NCBI RefSeq assembly: GCF_014649375.1
Contig: NZ_BMSX01000033.1
Location: 23,602 to 87,601, forward strand
Source: Streptomyces aurantiogriseus
Lineage (GTDB): Bacteria > Actinomycetota > Actinomycetes > Streptomycetales > Streptomycetaceae
Direction: 5' to 3'
DNA: 64,000 nt
The notes beneath the pieces were generated by a model. It was not told the DNA's origin. It saw only the letters and a program-made list of their open reading frames with translations, and made no database searches. Both the position numbers and the translations under genes were made by a program. Within the stretch, counting starts at the first letter, position 1. Every line of letters starts with the position of its first letter. Below are positions 1 to 7,307 of this stretch, piece after piece.

Positions 1-1
1 A

Positions 2-820
2 GTGGTCGGCGCGTTCGCCACCACCGAGCCGAACGCCTCAAGTGACCTGTCCCCGCAGGCGGTTCAGACCGAGGCGATACGCACCGAGGCCGGCTGGGTG
101 CTGAACGGCCACAAGCGGTGGATCTCCAACTCGCCCGTCGCCGGGTTCGTGGTGGTTCTCGCCCGCACCGGCACCCGGCTGAGCATGTTCATCGTCGACA
201 CGGCACTTCCCGGAGTGGAAGTCGGCCTTCCCGACCGCAAGATGGGCAACCGCGGCCAGCTCACCGCGGACATCCGCTTCACGGATGTGCACCTGACCGA
301 CGACGACCTCCTCGGTGGCGCCGAGGGGCACGGACTGCGCCATGCGCTGTCCACTCTGACCTACGGCCGGATCGGCATCGCGGCTGCCGGGGTCGGCATG
401 GCGCAGGCCGCCTTCGACCACACCGTGGCCCACCTGTCGACGCGACACGCCTTCGGCAAGCCGGTGGCCGCCAACCAGCACTGGCAGTTCCTGCTCGCCG
501 AACGGGCCACCGAGATCGAGAACGCCCGCACCCTCTACACCAAGGCCGCCCTGCGCCTGGACGCGGGCAACCCGTCCCCGGAGCCCGAGGCCGCGATGGC
601 GAAGTACTACGCCACCAAGCTGTCGGTGGACATGGCACGCGACGCCGTCCAGGCCTTCGGAGGCCTCGGCTTCGCGCGCGAACTGGGTGCCGACGGCGGC
701 CCCGGCCCCGTCGAGGCGATCTACCGGGACAGCAAGATCGGCGAGATCTATGAGGGCACCAACGAGATCCAGAAGTGGGTCATAGCCCGGCAGATCTTCG
801 GTCGGGCCATCGTCGGCTGA
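2..820 (+). CDS. Acyl-CoA dehydrogenase, 5' end outside window
   Basis: C-terminal ~270 residues of an acyl-CoA dehydrogenase, a FAD enzyme that introduces a 2,3-double bond into acyl-CoA thioesters and passes electrons to ETF. The visible part begins at the flavin-domain motif FATTEPNASSD (about residues 5-15), continues through the middle beta domain and the C-terminal helical bundle, and ends with IYEGTNEIQKWVIAR, the family motif near the active-site end. Family members carry roughly 110 further N-terminal residues, so the GTG at position 2 is internal and the gene is cut by the window edge. The MarR gene starts 133 nt downstream on the same strand. Chain-length or branched-chain specificity cannot be read from this fragment. 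Confidence 0.93.
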   Translation: MVGAFATTEPNASSDLSPQAVQTEAIRTEAGWVLNGHKRWISNSPVAGFVVVLARTGTRLSMFIVDTALPGVEVGLPDRKMGNRGQLTADIRFTDVHLTDDDLLGGAEGHGLRHALSTLTYGRIGIAAAGVGMAQAAFDHTVAHLSTRHAFGKPVAANQHWQFLLAERATEIENARTLYTKAALRLDAGNPSPEPEAAMAKYYATKLSVDMARDAVQAFGGLGFARELGADGGPGPVEAIYRDSKIGEIYEGTNEIQKWVIARQIFGRAIVG

Positions 821-902
821 CCACCCAGGACGCACCGGCCGTAAGCCGGCGGACGGTGGGGAATCCCGCCGGCCTGCAGCGGTCCTGGCGCCTCGGGCTT
901 TC

Positions 903-931
903 TCGTACGATGGACAGGACCATACGTACGA
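903..931. promoter_or_regulatory. Inverted repeat before the MarR gene (candidate operator)
   Basis: TCGTACG (903-909) and CGTACGA (925-931) are perfect inverted arms separated by 15 nt, ending 22 nt before the MarR start. MarR proteins usually bind such palindromes in their own promoters, so autoregulation is the natural reading. This is inference; no clear -10/-35 pair was identified. Confidence 0.5.
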
Positions 932-953
932 CTAACCATGGGCGGGATAAACG

Positions 954-1448
954 ATGTCCGAGGCTCCGCTGGTACCGGGGACAGTGGCCGAACACACCAT
1001 CTGCCTGCTGGTCAAACTCGGGCAGGTGGCGTTCAGGATCGCCGAGGACGGCATCGGCGGGACCGGCCTGCGAGTGCGGCATTACAGCGTCCTGCAGGCT
1101 TTGGCGGACAACGGTGCCATGCCGCAACTGGCACTTGGCTCGTTCCTGCGCATCGACCCCGCGACGATGGTGACGAGTCTCGACGACCTGGAGCGCGCCG
1201 GATACGCGGAGCGGACACGAGATCCGCAGGATCGTCGCCGCTACGCCGTGGACATCACCGCCGAAGGGCGCAAGGTCCTGGCCCGCCTCAACCGCATACT
1301 CGTCGATCTCGACGGCGAAATCCTCGCAGACCTGAGCACCACGGAACGACAGTCGCTTCACGTCCTGCTGGACAGTCTCGCGGGAAGTCCCGCTCTGACC
1401 TCCCTGTTCGACACCGTCCGGGAGCAGAACGGTGGGAAACGGGCTTAA
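954..1448 (+). CDS. MarR-family transcriptional regulator
   Basis: 164-residue MarR-type winged-helix regulator. Helices around residues 20-60 carry the pattern LRVRHYSVLQAL, the recognition helix region is DPATMVTSLDDLERAGY and the wing is TRDPQDRRRYAVDIT (about 85-100), followed by a C-terminal dimerisation helix. Length is normal for the family. The ATG start lies 23 nt after a palindrome (903-931) that is probably its operator. The gene follows the acyl-CoA dehydrogenase on the same strand, so it may control that gene or itself; the ligand is unknown. Confidence 0.88.
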   Translation: MSEAPLVPGTVAEHTICLLVKLGQVAFRIAEDGIGGTGLRVRHYSVLQALADNGAMPQLALGSFLRIDPATMVTSLDDLERAGYAERTRDPQDRRRYAVDITAEGRKVLARLNRILVDLDGEILADLSTTERQSLHVLLDSLAGSPALTSLFDTVREQNGGKRA

Positions 1449-2025
1449 CGGCTCTAGGGGGCGAATCCGGGGGTCAGGCTCTCGACGCTGATCGTGCTGG
1501 GCTGCGTCATCGTGTACTCCGTAAGAGTGGTGTGCCACGGGGCGTGGCGACATGGTGGTCCGTCGGTCAGGGCGGCTGTCGGTCCGGTCGCAACTTGCGG
1601 ACCGGCCGCCGAGAGGTCGAGCGGGATGAGTGCGTGCAACGTGCCGGTGGGCGGCGGCGCCCGCGATGAGCAATCCGGGGATTCTGTCGCCGCGTCCGGG
1701 TTTGGCTTCGCTGCAGTCGAGTGAGGCGCGAGTTCGGCACGCCGGCCGGGCGACAGCGCATCCCGCCTGGATCACGCGGGATGCGTCCACCTCGGCCAGC
1801 CGTTCCGGCAGGTCCGGGTCCGGCCTGCGGATCTCGCGCGGCTGGTCGAGCGGGCGTAATCGGCGACGCTCCGTTGGCCGGACTGTCTTCCGTTTCGACC
1901 ACGGGGCGTAGAGGACTCCATGGCCTGGGAAGGTGTGCGTGTGTCGCATCCCGGGAATCTGATGAGATGAGCTGGACGATCGTCACGGGCCAGGCGTCAG
2001 CGACTGCACCGAAGCCCTGCGGGTT
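1449..2025. other. 577-nt stretch with no supported gene
   Basis: Open frames exist on both strands, but none has recognisable domain motifs, normal codon use or a convincing ribosome binding site. It may be decayed sequence between the MarR gene and the convergent hydrolase. I see no hairpin strong enough to call a terminator. Confidence 0.4.
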
Positions 2026-2865
2026 TTACTCGTCGAGGAACTGAATGGCGTGCTTCAGGAACCGCTCGGGATACTGGAACTGCGCTCCATGCCCGGCATC
2101 GGGGTAGATCAGCAGCTGAGCGTTGGGGATGTTCTGGGCGAGGTGCCAGGAGTTGATCGAGGCGATCATCACGTCGTTCTCGCCGTTGAGGACCAGCGTC
2201 GGCTGGGTGATCGCGTTCAGGTGGGCGTAGGGGTTCTCGCCCGGCAGCGGTTCCGCGTAGGCGACGGTCGCTTCGAACTGCGCCTGTGCGACCGCGGGCG
2301 AGCTCGGCGGGTCCTGGTCGGCCCGCTGGTGGCGGCGCTCCCAGAAGGCCTTGCCCGCTTGCTTCGCGGCTTCCGAGCGGCCGAAGAACAGGAAGAGGAA
2401 GTCCTCCAGGGTGGGGACCGGGTTCAGGGCGTACTGAGGCACCTGGGGGTCACTTGTCGGGTCCCCGCCTCGGAGGCCGGTGCCGAGCAGGAGGAGCTTG
2501 CGCACCAGCTGGGGATGGCGCAGCGTGACCTCCTGCACCTGGTAACCGCCGAGCGAGAAGCCGAGCAGGTCGACCTGCTCCAGCCCCAGTGCCCGGATGA
2601 CCGCGGCGATGTCGTCGGCCATGTCCTCCATCCGGTTACGCGGCGTGCCCGATGACGAGGCGATGCCGCGGCCGTTGAACAGGATGACCTCACGGCCTTC
2701 GGCCAGGCCGTCGGTGAGCAGCGGGTCCCAGTGGTCCATCCCCCCGCGGAAGTGCTGGACCAGGAAGATCGGGACGCCGGAGGGCTTGCCCCAGCGCCGG
2801 TAGGCGAACCGGTCGCCGTCGACCTCGATGTACTGAGTCGGTGCGGTCACATGCGTGTCACTCAT
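2026..2865 (-). CDS. Alpha/beta-fold hydrolase
   Basis: 279-residue cytoplasmic alpha/beta hydrolase without signal peptide. The nucleophile elbow is GFSLGG (Ser about 104), the acid is in NGEND (about 231) and the catalytic His in DAGHGAQ near the C-terminus; the oxyanion-side motif is HFRGGMDHWDP. A start at 2913 is also open, but ATG 2865 has AGAAAGG about 9 nt upstream and avoids beginning inside the operator. It is divergent from a TetR gene across about 130 nt with two perfect palindromes, so it is almost certainly that regulator's target. Such pairs commonly handle xenobiotic esters, lactones or acyl compounds; the substrate is not deducible. Confidence 0.87.
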   Translation of the reverse strand: MSDTHVTAPTQYIEVDGDRFAYRRWGKPSGVPIFLVQHFRGGMDHWDPLLTDGLAEGREVILFNGRGIASSSGTPRNRMEDMADDIAAVIRALGLEQVDLLGFSLGGYQVQEVTLRHPQLVRKLLLLGTGLRGGDPTSDPQVPQYALNPVPTLEDFLFLFFGRSEAAKQAGKAFWERRHQRADQDPPSSPAVAQAQFEATVAYAEPLPGENPYAHLNAITQPTLVLNGENDVMIASINSWHLAQNIPNAQLLIYPDAGHGAQFQYPERFLKHAIQFLDE

Positions 2866-2898
2866 GGCCTGAGCCTTTCTGGAGGGGGTGAGCAATAC

Positions 2899-2914
2899 GA
2901 TGACGATCGTCATC
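2899..2914. promoter_or_regulatory. Perfect 16-bp palindrome, candidate TetR operator 1
   Basis: GATGACGATCGTCATC is a perfect 16-bp palindrome on the hydrolase side of the divergent intergenic region. On the minus strand a TTGACT hexamer precedes it, so a bound repressor would cover the spacer or -10 of the hydrolase promoter. It differs from the second site (2933-2948) at only two symmetric positions. Confidence 0.75.
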
Positions 2915-2930
2915 TAAAAAGTCAAGCTCT

Positions 2931-2958
2931 TTGATGTCGATCGACATCTATGTATGCT
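2931..2958 (+). promoter_or_regulatory. TetR promoter with second 16-bp operator palindrome
   Basis: GATGTCGATCGACATC (2933-2948) is a perfect palindrome. It overlaps a plausible plus-strand promoter: TTGATG (2931-2936), 16-nt spacer, TATGCT (2953-2958). A repressor here would block its own gene. The centres of the two palindromes are 34 bp apart, close to three helical turns, so both sites face nearly the same side of the DNA. Confidence 0.7.
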
Positions 2959-2994
2959 GACGTCGAGCGTCGACCGAGGAAGGGACGGCTGGAC

Positions 2995-3603
2995 GTGCGG
3001 GTCACCAAGGCGCAGGCAGAGCAGAACCGTGCCCATATCGTCGCGACAGCCGCCAGGCTGTTCCGTGAGCGCGGCTATGACGGTGTCGGTGTGGCGGAAC
3101 TGATGGCAGCCGCCGGGTTCACTCATGGCGGGTTCTACAAGCACTTTCGCTCCAAGGCCGACCTGATGGCCGAAGCGTCCGCAAGCGGGCTCTCGCAGAC
3201 TGCGGCACGGACAGAAGGTGTGGACCCCGCCGAGTTCGTCGAGCGCTACGTCTCGCGGGAGCATCGCGACGGGCGCGGCGACGGCTGCACCATCGCGGCC
3301 CTCAGCGGGGACGCCGCACGTCAGCCGGCGGACATCAAAACAGAGTTCGCAGCCGGGATCGAGAATCTGCTGACGGCCCTTCAGTCCCAGAGTGATACGC
3401 CGGGGGATGCGGACCAGCGTGCGACCCGCACCATGGTGATCGACATGCTCGCCCACTCGGTCGGAGCGGTCATGTTGTCGCGGGCATGCCCGGACGGTTC
3501 TCCGCTGGCGGACGAAATCATCGATGTCTGCCGCAAGGAAATTCTCGCGTCACTGGCACACTACAACAGCGACCAGGTGGCGGCACGGAGCTCAGAATCC
3601 TGA
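2995..3603 (+). CDS. TetR/AcrR-family transcriptional regulator
   Basis: 202-residue TetR repressor. The N-terminal HTH spans about residues 10-55, with ATAARLFRERGYDGVGV, the turn AELMAAAGF and the recognition helix THGGFYKHFRSK. The C-terminal ligand domain is all-helical, with a Cys in GDGCTIAALSGD, a feature of the YxaF/LmrA-like branch. An upstream ATG at 2950 is in frame but lies within the predicted promoter. GTG 2995 is preceded by GAGGAAGGG (2976-2984) and gives a normal TetR length. Divergent from the alpha/beta hydrolase; the two 16-bp palindromes are the likely operators. Confidence 0.9.
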   Translation: MRVTKAQAEQNRAHIVATAARLFRERGYDGVGVAELMAAAGFTHGGFYKHFRSKADLMAEASASGLSQTAARTEGVDPAEFVERYVSREHRDGRGDGCTIAALSGDAARQPADIKTEFAAGIENLLTALQSQSDTPGDADQRATRTMVIDMLAHSVGAVMLSRACPDGSPLADEIIDVCRKEILASLAHYNSDQVAARSSES

Positions 3604-3645
3604 CCGCAGCCGACCGACGCAAGCCCACGACGGGGGCGCCGCTCG

Positions 3646-4155
3646 ATGACGGAACATGGCCGTGAGCTCATGGAGGAGGCACTTTCCAGAGCCCGCCTTG
3701 CACGAGCGGCCATCGCGTACATCGAAGGCCTGCACGTCAACAACCGCGATGACTTCTGCGGCGAGGCACGCGCCTTCGACATGAACCCCCTCCAGATCTT
3801 TATCGACCTGAGCGGGGTCAAATTCAGCGGTTGCGACGCCGCCGACTGGGTGCGTCGACGCCACCGCATCAACCTGCACACTTCCGACCGCCGGCGCATC
3901 AACGCGCAGCTCACCCACGCCGATGAGGGGACGGCGACGGTGCGCCTCCTCGATGGCCTGCGCGATCTTGTCGCTCACGTCGACGAGTTGCCGCCTGCCC
4001 CTGATGTCCGTGTCCCGGACCCCGGCGACCACGGTCTCCAGCAGGAGACCCTTCCGCGCGATGCCTACTTCGGTGAGGTCGAGCAGGTGCCCGCAGATCG
4101 GACGGTCGGCCGGATCCGTGCCGAGATACTCATGGGAGGACTATCCATTCGGTAG
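3646..4155 (+). pseudogene. Truncated Orn/Lys/Arg decarboxylase (C-terminal part only)
   Basis: The 169-residue frame matches the end of the large and start of the C-terminal domain of PLP-dependent Orn/Lys/Arg decarboxylases (aspartate-aminotransferase fold): DPLQ-like NPLQIFIDLSGV, then ADWVRRRHRINLHTSDRRRI and AQLTHADEGTATVRLLDGL. The N-terminal two thirds, including the PLP lysine region, are absent. The end (EILMGGLSIR) departs from the family where about 45 more residues are expected. A product could be made but would lack the active site. Identification rests on remembered family patterns, not on a search. Confidence 0.6.
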
Positions 4156-4190
4156 CCCTCTACCTGAGCCCCGCTGCCCCGACTGCCCGG

Positions 4191-4670
4191 CTATGCCGCT
4201 GTCGGTCCCGCCACCGTCCACCCCGGGGCCTGCGGGTGGGCGATGAGATCCTCGTGGTGGATCCGGTCGCCGCAGGTCGCGCAGGTGACCGTCGGGACGA
4301 GTTCGTTGCCGCAGGAGTGCTCGACGACCATGGGGCGGTCGTCGGCCGTGCGCAGATGGCGGTCGCCCCACGCCATCAGGGTCATCAGGACCGGTTCCAG
4401 CTCAAGGCCCGCCGGTGTGGGCCGGTACTCGAAGCGCTGCGGGCGCTCGCTGTACGCGCGCTTGGTGAGGATCCCGGCGTCGACCAGGCGGCGCAGCCGG
4501 GTGGCCAGGACGTCGCGCGGGGCCCCGATATTGCGCACCAACTGATCGAAGCGGCCGTTGCGCAGACATACCTCCCGCAGGACGAGCAGGGAGTACTTCT
4601 CACCGACGAGGGCGAGCGTGTCGGCGATCGAGCAGGGGCGGGGCTCTTTGGAGTCCTTGGTGGCGGCCAT
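4191..4670 (-). CDS. HxlR-family transcriptional regulator
   Basis: 159-residue HxlR-type winged-helix protein: CSIADTLALVGEKYSLLVLREV (family Cys and 'GxKW'-like core) at about residues 13-34, then FDQLVRNIGAPRDVLATRLRRLVDAG as recognition region and the wing with ERPQRFEYRPT. A C-terminal tail with spaced cysteines (HSCGNE, TCATCGDRIHHED, about 120-140) looks like a small zinc-binding or redox knuckle, as in a subset of actinobacterial HxlR proteins. It is divergent from a thiolase gene; three related heptamers between them are probable operator half-sites. Confidence 0.88.
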   Translation of the reverse strand: MAATKDSKEPRPCSIADTLALVGEKYSLLVLREVCLRNGRFDQLVRNIGAPRDVLATRLRRLVDAGILTKRAYSERPQRFEYRPTPAGLELEPVLMTLMAWGDRHLRTADDRPMVVEHSCGNELVPTVTCATCGDRIHHEDLIAHPQAPGWTVAGPTAA

Positions 4671-4713
4671 GGGGCCAGTCTAGGACGCGATCGGTGGTGG
4701 GTTTGGTTTTCAG

Positions 4714-4752
4714 ACTTACCGAGTTATGGTGAGTTTGGATTTCCTACTCACC
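4714..4752. promoter_or_regulatory. Three heptamer half-sites between HxlR and thiolase genes
   Basis: ACTTACC (4714-4720), GGTGAGT (4728-4734) and ACTCACC (4746-4752) form overlapping inverted pairs. The second and third are perfect complements; the first pairs 6/7 with the second. Centre-to-centre spacings are 14 and 18 nt. The position in the 118-nt divergent intergenic region fits an HxlR operator. Confidence 0.55.
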
Positions 4753-4788
4753 GGTAGTCGCCCTCGTGCCCCACTGTGGAGGCCGCAC

Positions 4789-5964
4789 ATGCGTGACGCA
4801 GTCGTCGTCGAAGCCGTACGCACCCCGATCGGCAAGGGCAAGCCCAACGGCTCCCTCGCCGATGTCCACCCCGTTGAACTCCTCGCCCACACCCTGCGCA
4901 CCCTCGTCGCGCGCTCCGGTGTCGACCCCGCGCTGATCGACGACGTCATCGGCGGCACCGTCGACCAGGTCGGCGAGCAGGCCATGAACACCACCCGCTA
5001 CGCCGTGCTCTCGGCGGGCTTCCCGGAGACGGTGCCCGCGACCACGGTCGACCGGCAGTGCGGCTCCTCCCAGCAGGCCGTGCACTTCGCGGCCCAGGGA
5101 GTCATGTCGGGGGCGTACGACCTGGTCGTCGCCTGCGGGGTCGAGTCGATGAGCCGGGTGCCGATGTGGTCCAACGTGCCGCCCGGCAAGGACCCGTTCG
5201 GCCCGGGTGTCGCCGCGCGTTTCCCCGGGGGACTCGTCCCGCAGGGCATCAGCGCCGAACTCATCACCGCCAAGTGGTCCCTCACCCGCGGACAATTGGA
5301 CGCCTTCGCCGCCTCCTCCCACCACCGGGCCACCGAGGCCTGGCAGCGAGGTCTCTTCGACGCCGAGGTCGCGCCCCTGGGCGGGGCCTCGCGCGACGAG
5401 TGCGTACGGCCCAGCAGCACGCCGGAGGTCCTCGCGGGACTCAAGCCCGCCTTCTACGACCCCGCGTTCGCCGAGCGCTTCCCGCAGATCGAGTGGAACG
5501 TGACGGCCGGGAACTCCAGCCCGGTCAACGACGGCGCCTCCGCCGTGCTGATCACCTCCAGTGAGACCGCGGCCCGCCTCGGTCTGCGCCCGCTCGCCCG
5601 GCTGCACAGCTTCGCCGTCACCGGATCCGACCCGCTGCTGATGCTCACCGGCGTGATCCCGGCGACCGAGAAGGTGCTGCGCAGGGCCGGTCTGCGCCTC
5701 GATGACATCGACCTGTTCGAGGTCAACGAGGCGTTCTCCAGCGTCGTCCTGGCCTGGCGTCAGGAGACCGGGGCCGATCTCGACAAGGTCAATGTGCACG
5801 GCGGCGCGATCGCCCTCGGCCACCCGCTCGGCGCGAGCGGCACCCGGCTGACCACGACCCTCGTCCACGCGATGCGCGCACGCGGCGCCCGCTACGCCCT
5901 CCAGACGATGTGCGAGGCGGGCGGCCTGGCCAACGCGATGATCCTGGAAGGCCTGGAGGCTTAG
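4789..5964 (+). CDS. Acetyl-CoA C-acyltransferase (thiolase)
   Basis: 391-residue thiolase catalysing CoA-dependent cleavage of 3-ketoacyl-CoA, or acetoacetyl-CoA synthesis. The nucleophile is Cys91 in VDRQCGSSQQA, the catalytic His is in ALGHPLGASGTR and the second Cys in QTMCEAGGLAN; this last block differs from the common CIGGG form. The NEAF motif (FEVNEAFSSV) is present. ATG 4789 has GTGGAGG 8 nt upstream and gives the standard MRDAVVVEAVRTPIG start; an in-frame ATG at 4726 lies inside the operator. Probably repressed or activated by the divergent HxlR protein. Confidence 0.93.
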   Translation: MRDAVVVEAVRTPIGKGKPNGSLADVHPVELLAHTLRTLVARSGVDPALIDDVIGGTVDQVGEQAMNTTRYAVLSAGFPETVPATTVDRQCGSSQQAVHFAAQGVMSGAYDLVVACGVESMSRVPMWSNVPPGKDPFGPGVAARFPGGLVPQGISAELITAKWSLTRGQLDAFAASSHHRATEAWQRGLFDAEVAPLGGASRDECVRPSSTPEVLAGLKPAFYDPAFAERFPQIEWNVTAGNSSPVNDGASAVLITSSETAARLGLRPLARLHSFAVTGSDPLLMLTGVIPATEKVLRRAGLRLDDIDLFEVNEAFSSVVLAWRQETGADLDKVNVHGGAIALGHPLGASGTRLTTTLVHAMRARGARYALQTMCEAGGLANAMILEGLEA

Positions 5965-6224
5965 CGGGCCCGAAGATCTAGATGTGCTGACCGGTCAGGT
6001 TAGTGACGCGGCTGGCTGCCTCGCCTCGGGTGCTCTCCAGAGGTTGGCCGGGGCGCGTAGGGCGGAGCCCTCGCGATGTTGAAGGCGCGGTCCCCGGGGC
6101 CGCGCCCTCGAAACGAGGGTGGTGTGCAAGGTCTAGCGCGGCGCGTGGCCCTCGACCCAGGCAGCCTTTGGTCGACTGATCGACGCAAACGCCCCATCTC
6201 GTTGGCGCACCCCCCTCGTCCGCA
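5965..6224. other. Stretch with no supported gene
   Basis: Between the thiolase stop and the last recognisable Tn3 transposase residues. The only structure seen is a small hairpin CCCTCG-AAA-CGAGGG near 6106-6120. It is probably residual transposon sequence, too degraded to assign. Confidence 0.3.
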
Positions 6225-6852
6225 GTGCGACCAACTGGGCCCCTGCGCGGGCTTCTTCAGCCGGTTGAACAGCGTCGTGCCCTCCGCGTCGCGTTCCTCC
6301 AGCAGCCGCAGCCGCAGCCGCAGCAGGCCGGCCCGCTCCGCCGGGCTGATCCGGCCCTGGACGCCAACTCAGATCGCGGTGTTCACGTGGCGGCAGACCT
6401 TCGAGGCCATCGCGTCGAAGGTGGAGAACGCCGGCAGATCCAGCCCGGCATCCACCACCTTCTCCCAGCGCGATGTTGATCAGGTCCGCCGGGCCTCCGC
6501 CTGCTCGTAGAGCACCCCGACGCTCTTGCGGACCACACCACGGTGGTTTTTGGTGGTCTTCTCCGCTTGGTACACAGGCAGCGCTCCCTCCGGCACCTCA
6601 ACCTGGCGCCGGACGAAGTCCACCACCTGCTCCGGGACGTCCTCCAGCTTCGGGCAGCACCCCATGCGTTGATACGACTTCAGCATCAGCATCAGCATCA
6701 GCATCAGTAACAGGGCCAGCGATGTTCATCGCAGTCCGTGCATTCCATGCCCACTGAAGCTCATCGCGCGTCGGAGAGAAGAACAGATACAGCTCGTGCG
6801 CGGTGATCAGCCGCTTGAACCGCGGATACGCGGTCCGTTCGATCGAGGTCAC
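6225..6852 (-). pseudogene. tnpA: Tn3-family transposase, truncated and frameshifted
   Basis: The minus strand begins at GTG 6852 with MTSIERTAYPRFKRLITAHEL and LYLFFSPTRDELQWAWNA, the N-terminus of actinobacterial Tn3 transposases (DUF4158). After a frame change near 6710 it continues KSYQRMGCCPKLEDVPEQVV and later, in another frame, INIALEKVVDAGLDLPAFSTFDAM, LLRLRLRLLEERDAEGTTLF. An in-frame stop and at least two shifts break it. Only about 200 of about 1000 residues remain, and the DDE catalytic domain is absent. It is a relic with no activity expected. Confidence 0.7.
6681..6707. repeat. Hexanucleotide microsatellite (CAGCAT)x4+CAG
   Basis: Four and a half tandem copies of CAGCAT lie inside the broken Tn3 transposase, where the reading frame changes between the two N-terminal segments. 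This is unusual in GC-rich actinobacterial DNA and probably arose after the gene was inactivated. Confidence 0.8.
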
Positions 6853-7039
6853 AACCCACCCCAGGCTCCAAGACGATGGTCAACATCACCACCATCGACA
6901 CTGAGCCGAATATGGGTGACGGACCGGGGCTTTCCGGGCCTCAAGAGCATCCCGTGGCCCCTTTTGGGCTTGCCTCAGCGATACCCCAAGGGTCCCGCGA
7001 GTTCGCGGAAACTGAAGGTTCTTCAGGGTCAACCAGGGG

Positions 7040-7242
7040 GCCCAGTGCCACCGCCACCACGTCGAGGGCCACTCCCATGTGGCCCGACTCCGGGCGCGGA
7101 GCCCCGCAACTCCAGACGGCCACGAAGGGCGTCTTCCAGCGCCAGCCAGTCGCGCAGTGCCAGCAAATGGGTCTCGGCATCGTCGCCGGACACCGTCAGT
7201 TCCAGCTCAGGAGTCTCCGTATCCGCCTGGTACTCCAGCTGT
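7040..7242 (-). pseudogene. EACC1-like (effector-associated constant component) fragment
   Basis: The minus strand reads LQLEYQADTETPELELTV and SGDDAETHLLALRDWLALEDAL, then after a one-base shift SGHMGVALDVVAVALG. This is the pattern I associate with the EACC1 family, small proteins encoded beside caspase/trypsin-type effectors in actinobacterial conflict systems. The fragment starts inside the left terminal repeat of the IS701-type element and ends abruptly near 7040, where family members continue for about 60 residues. It is a broken gene wedged between the IS and the Tn3 relic. The family assignment is from memory and should be checked. Confidence 0.5.
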
Positions 7243-7255
7243 AGATCGTGATCTT
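7231..7255 (+). repeat. Left terminal inverted repeat of IS701-type element
   Basis: 25 bp identical, in reverse complement, to 9133-9157. The outer bases also encode the first residues of the EACC1-like fragment on the minus strand. Confidence 0.85.
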
Positions 7256-7307
7256 GCTGGTCGAGGGCGGTCAGGGAACGCGTACGGCCACCGGTGATCA
7301 TCGGTGT

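Noticed and set aside
1567..1986. Possible minus-strand gene in the MarR-hydrolase gap
   Set aside because: Arg/Pro-rich composition, no motif and no ribosome binding site; reported only as an empty stretch.
2950..2994. ATG 2950 as start of the TetR gene
   Set aside because: It lies inside the predicted promoter (-10 at 2953-2958) and beside the operator palindrome; GTG 2995 has a strong GAGGAAGGG ribosome binding site and gives a normal TetR N-terminus.
6960..7035. Possible Tn3 38-bp terminal repeat between the tnpA relic and the EACC1 fragment
   Set aside because: A GGGGTATCGCTGAGG-like sequence occurs on the minus strand, but no matching partner end or 5-bp duplication was found.
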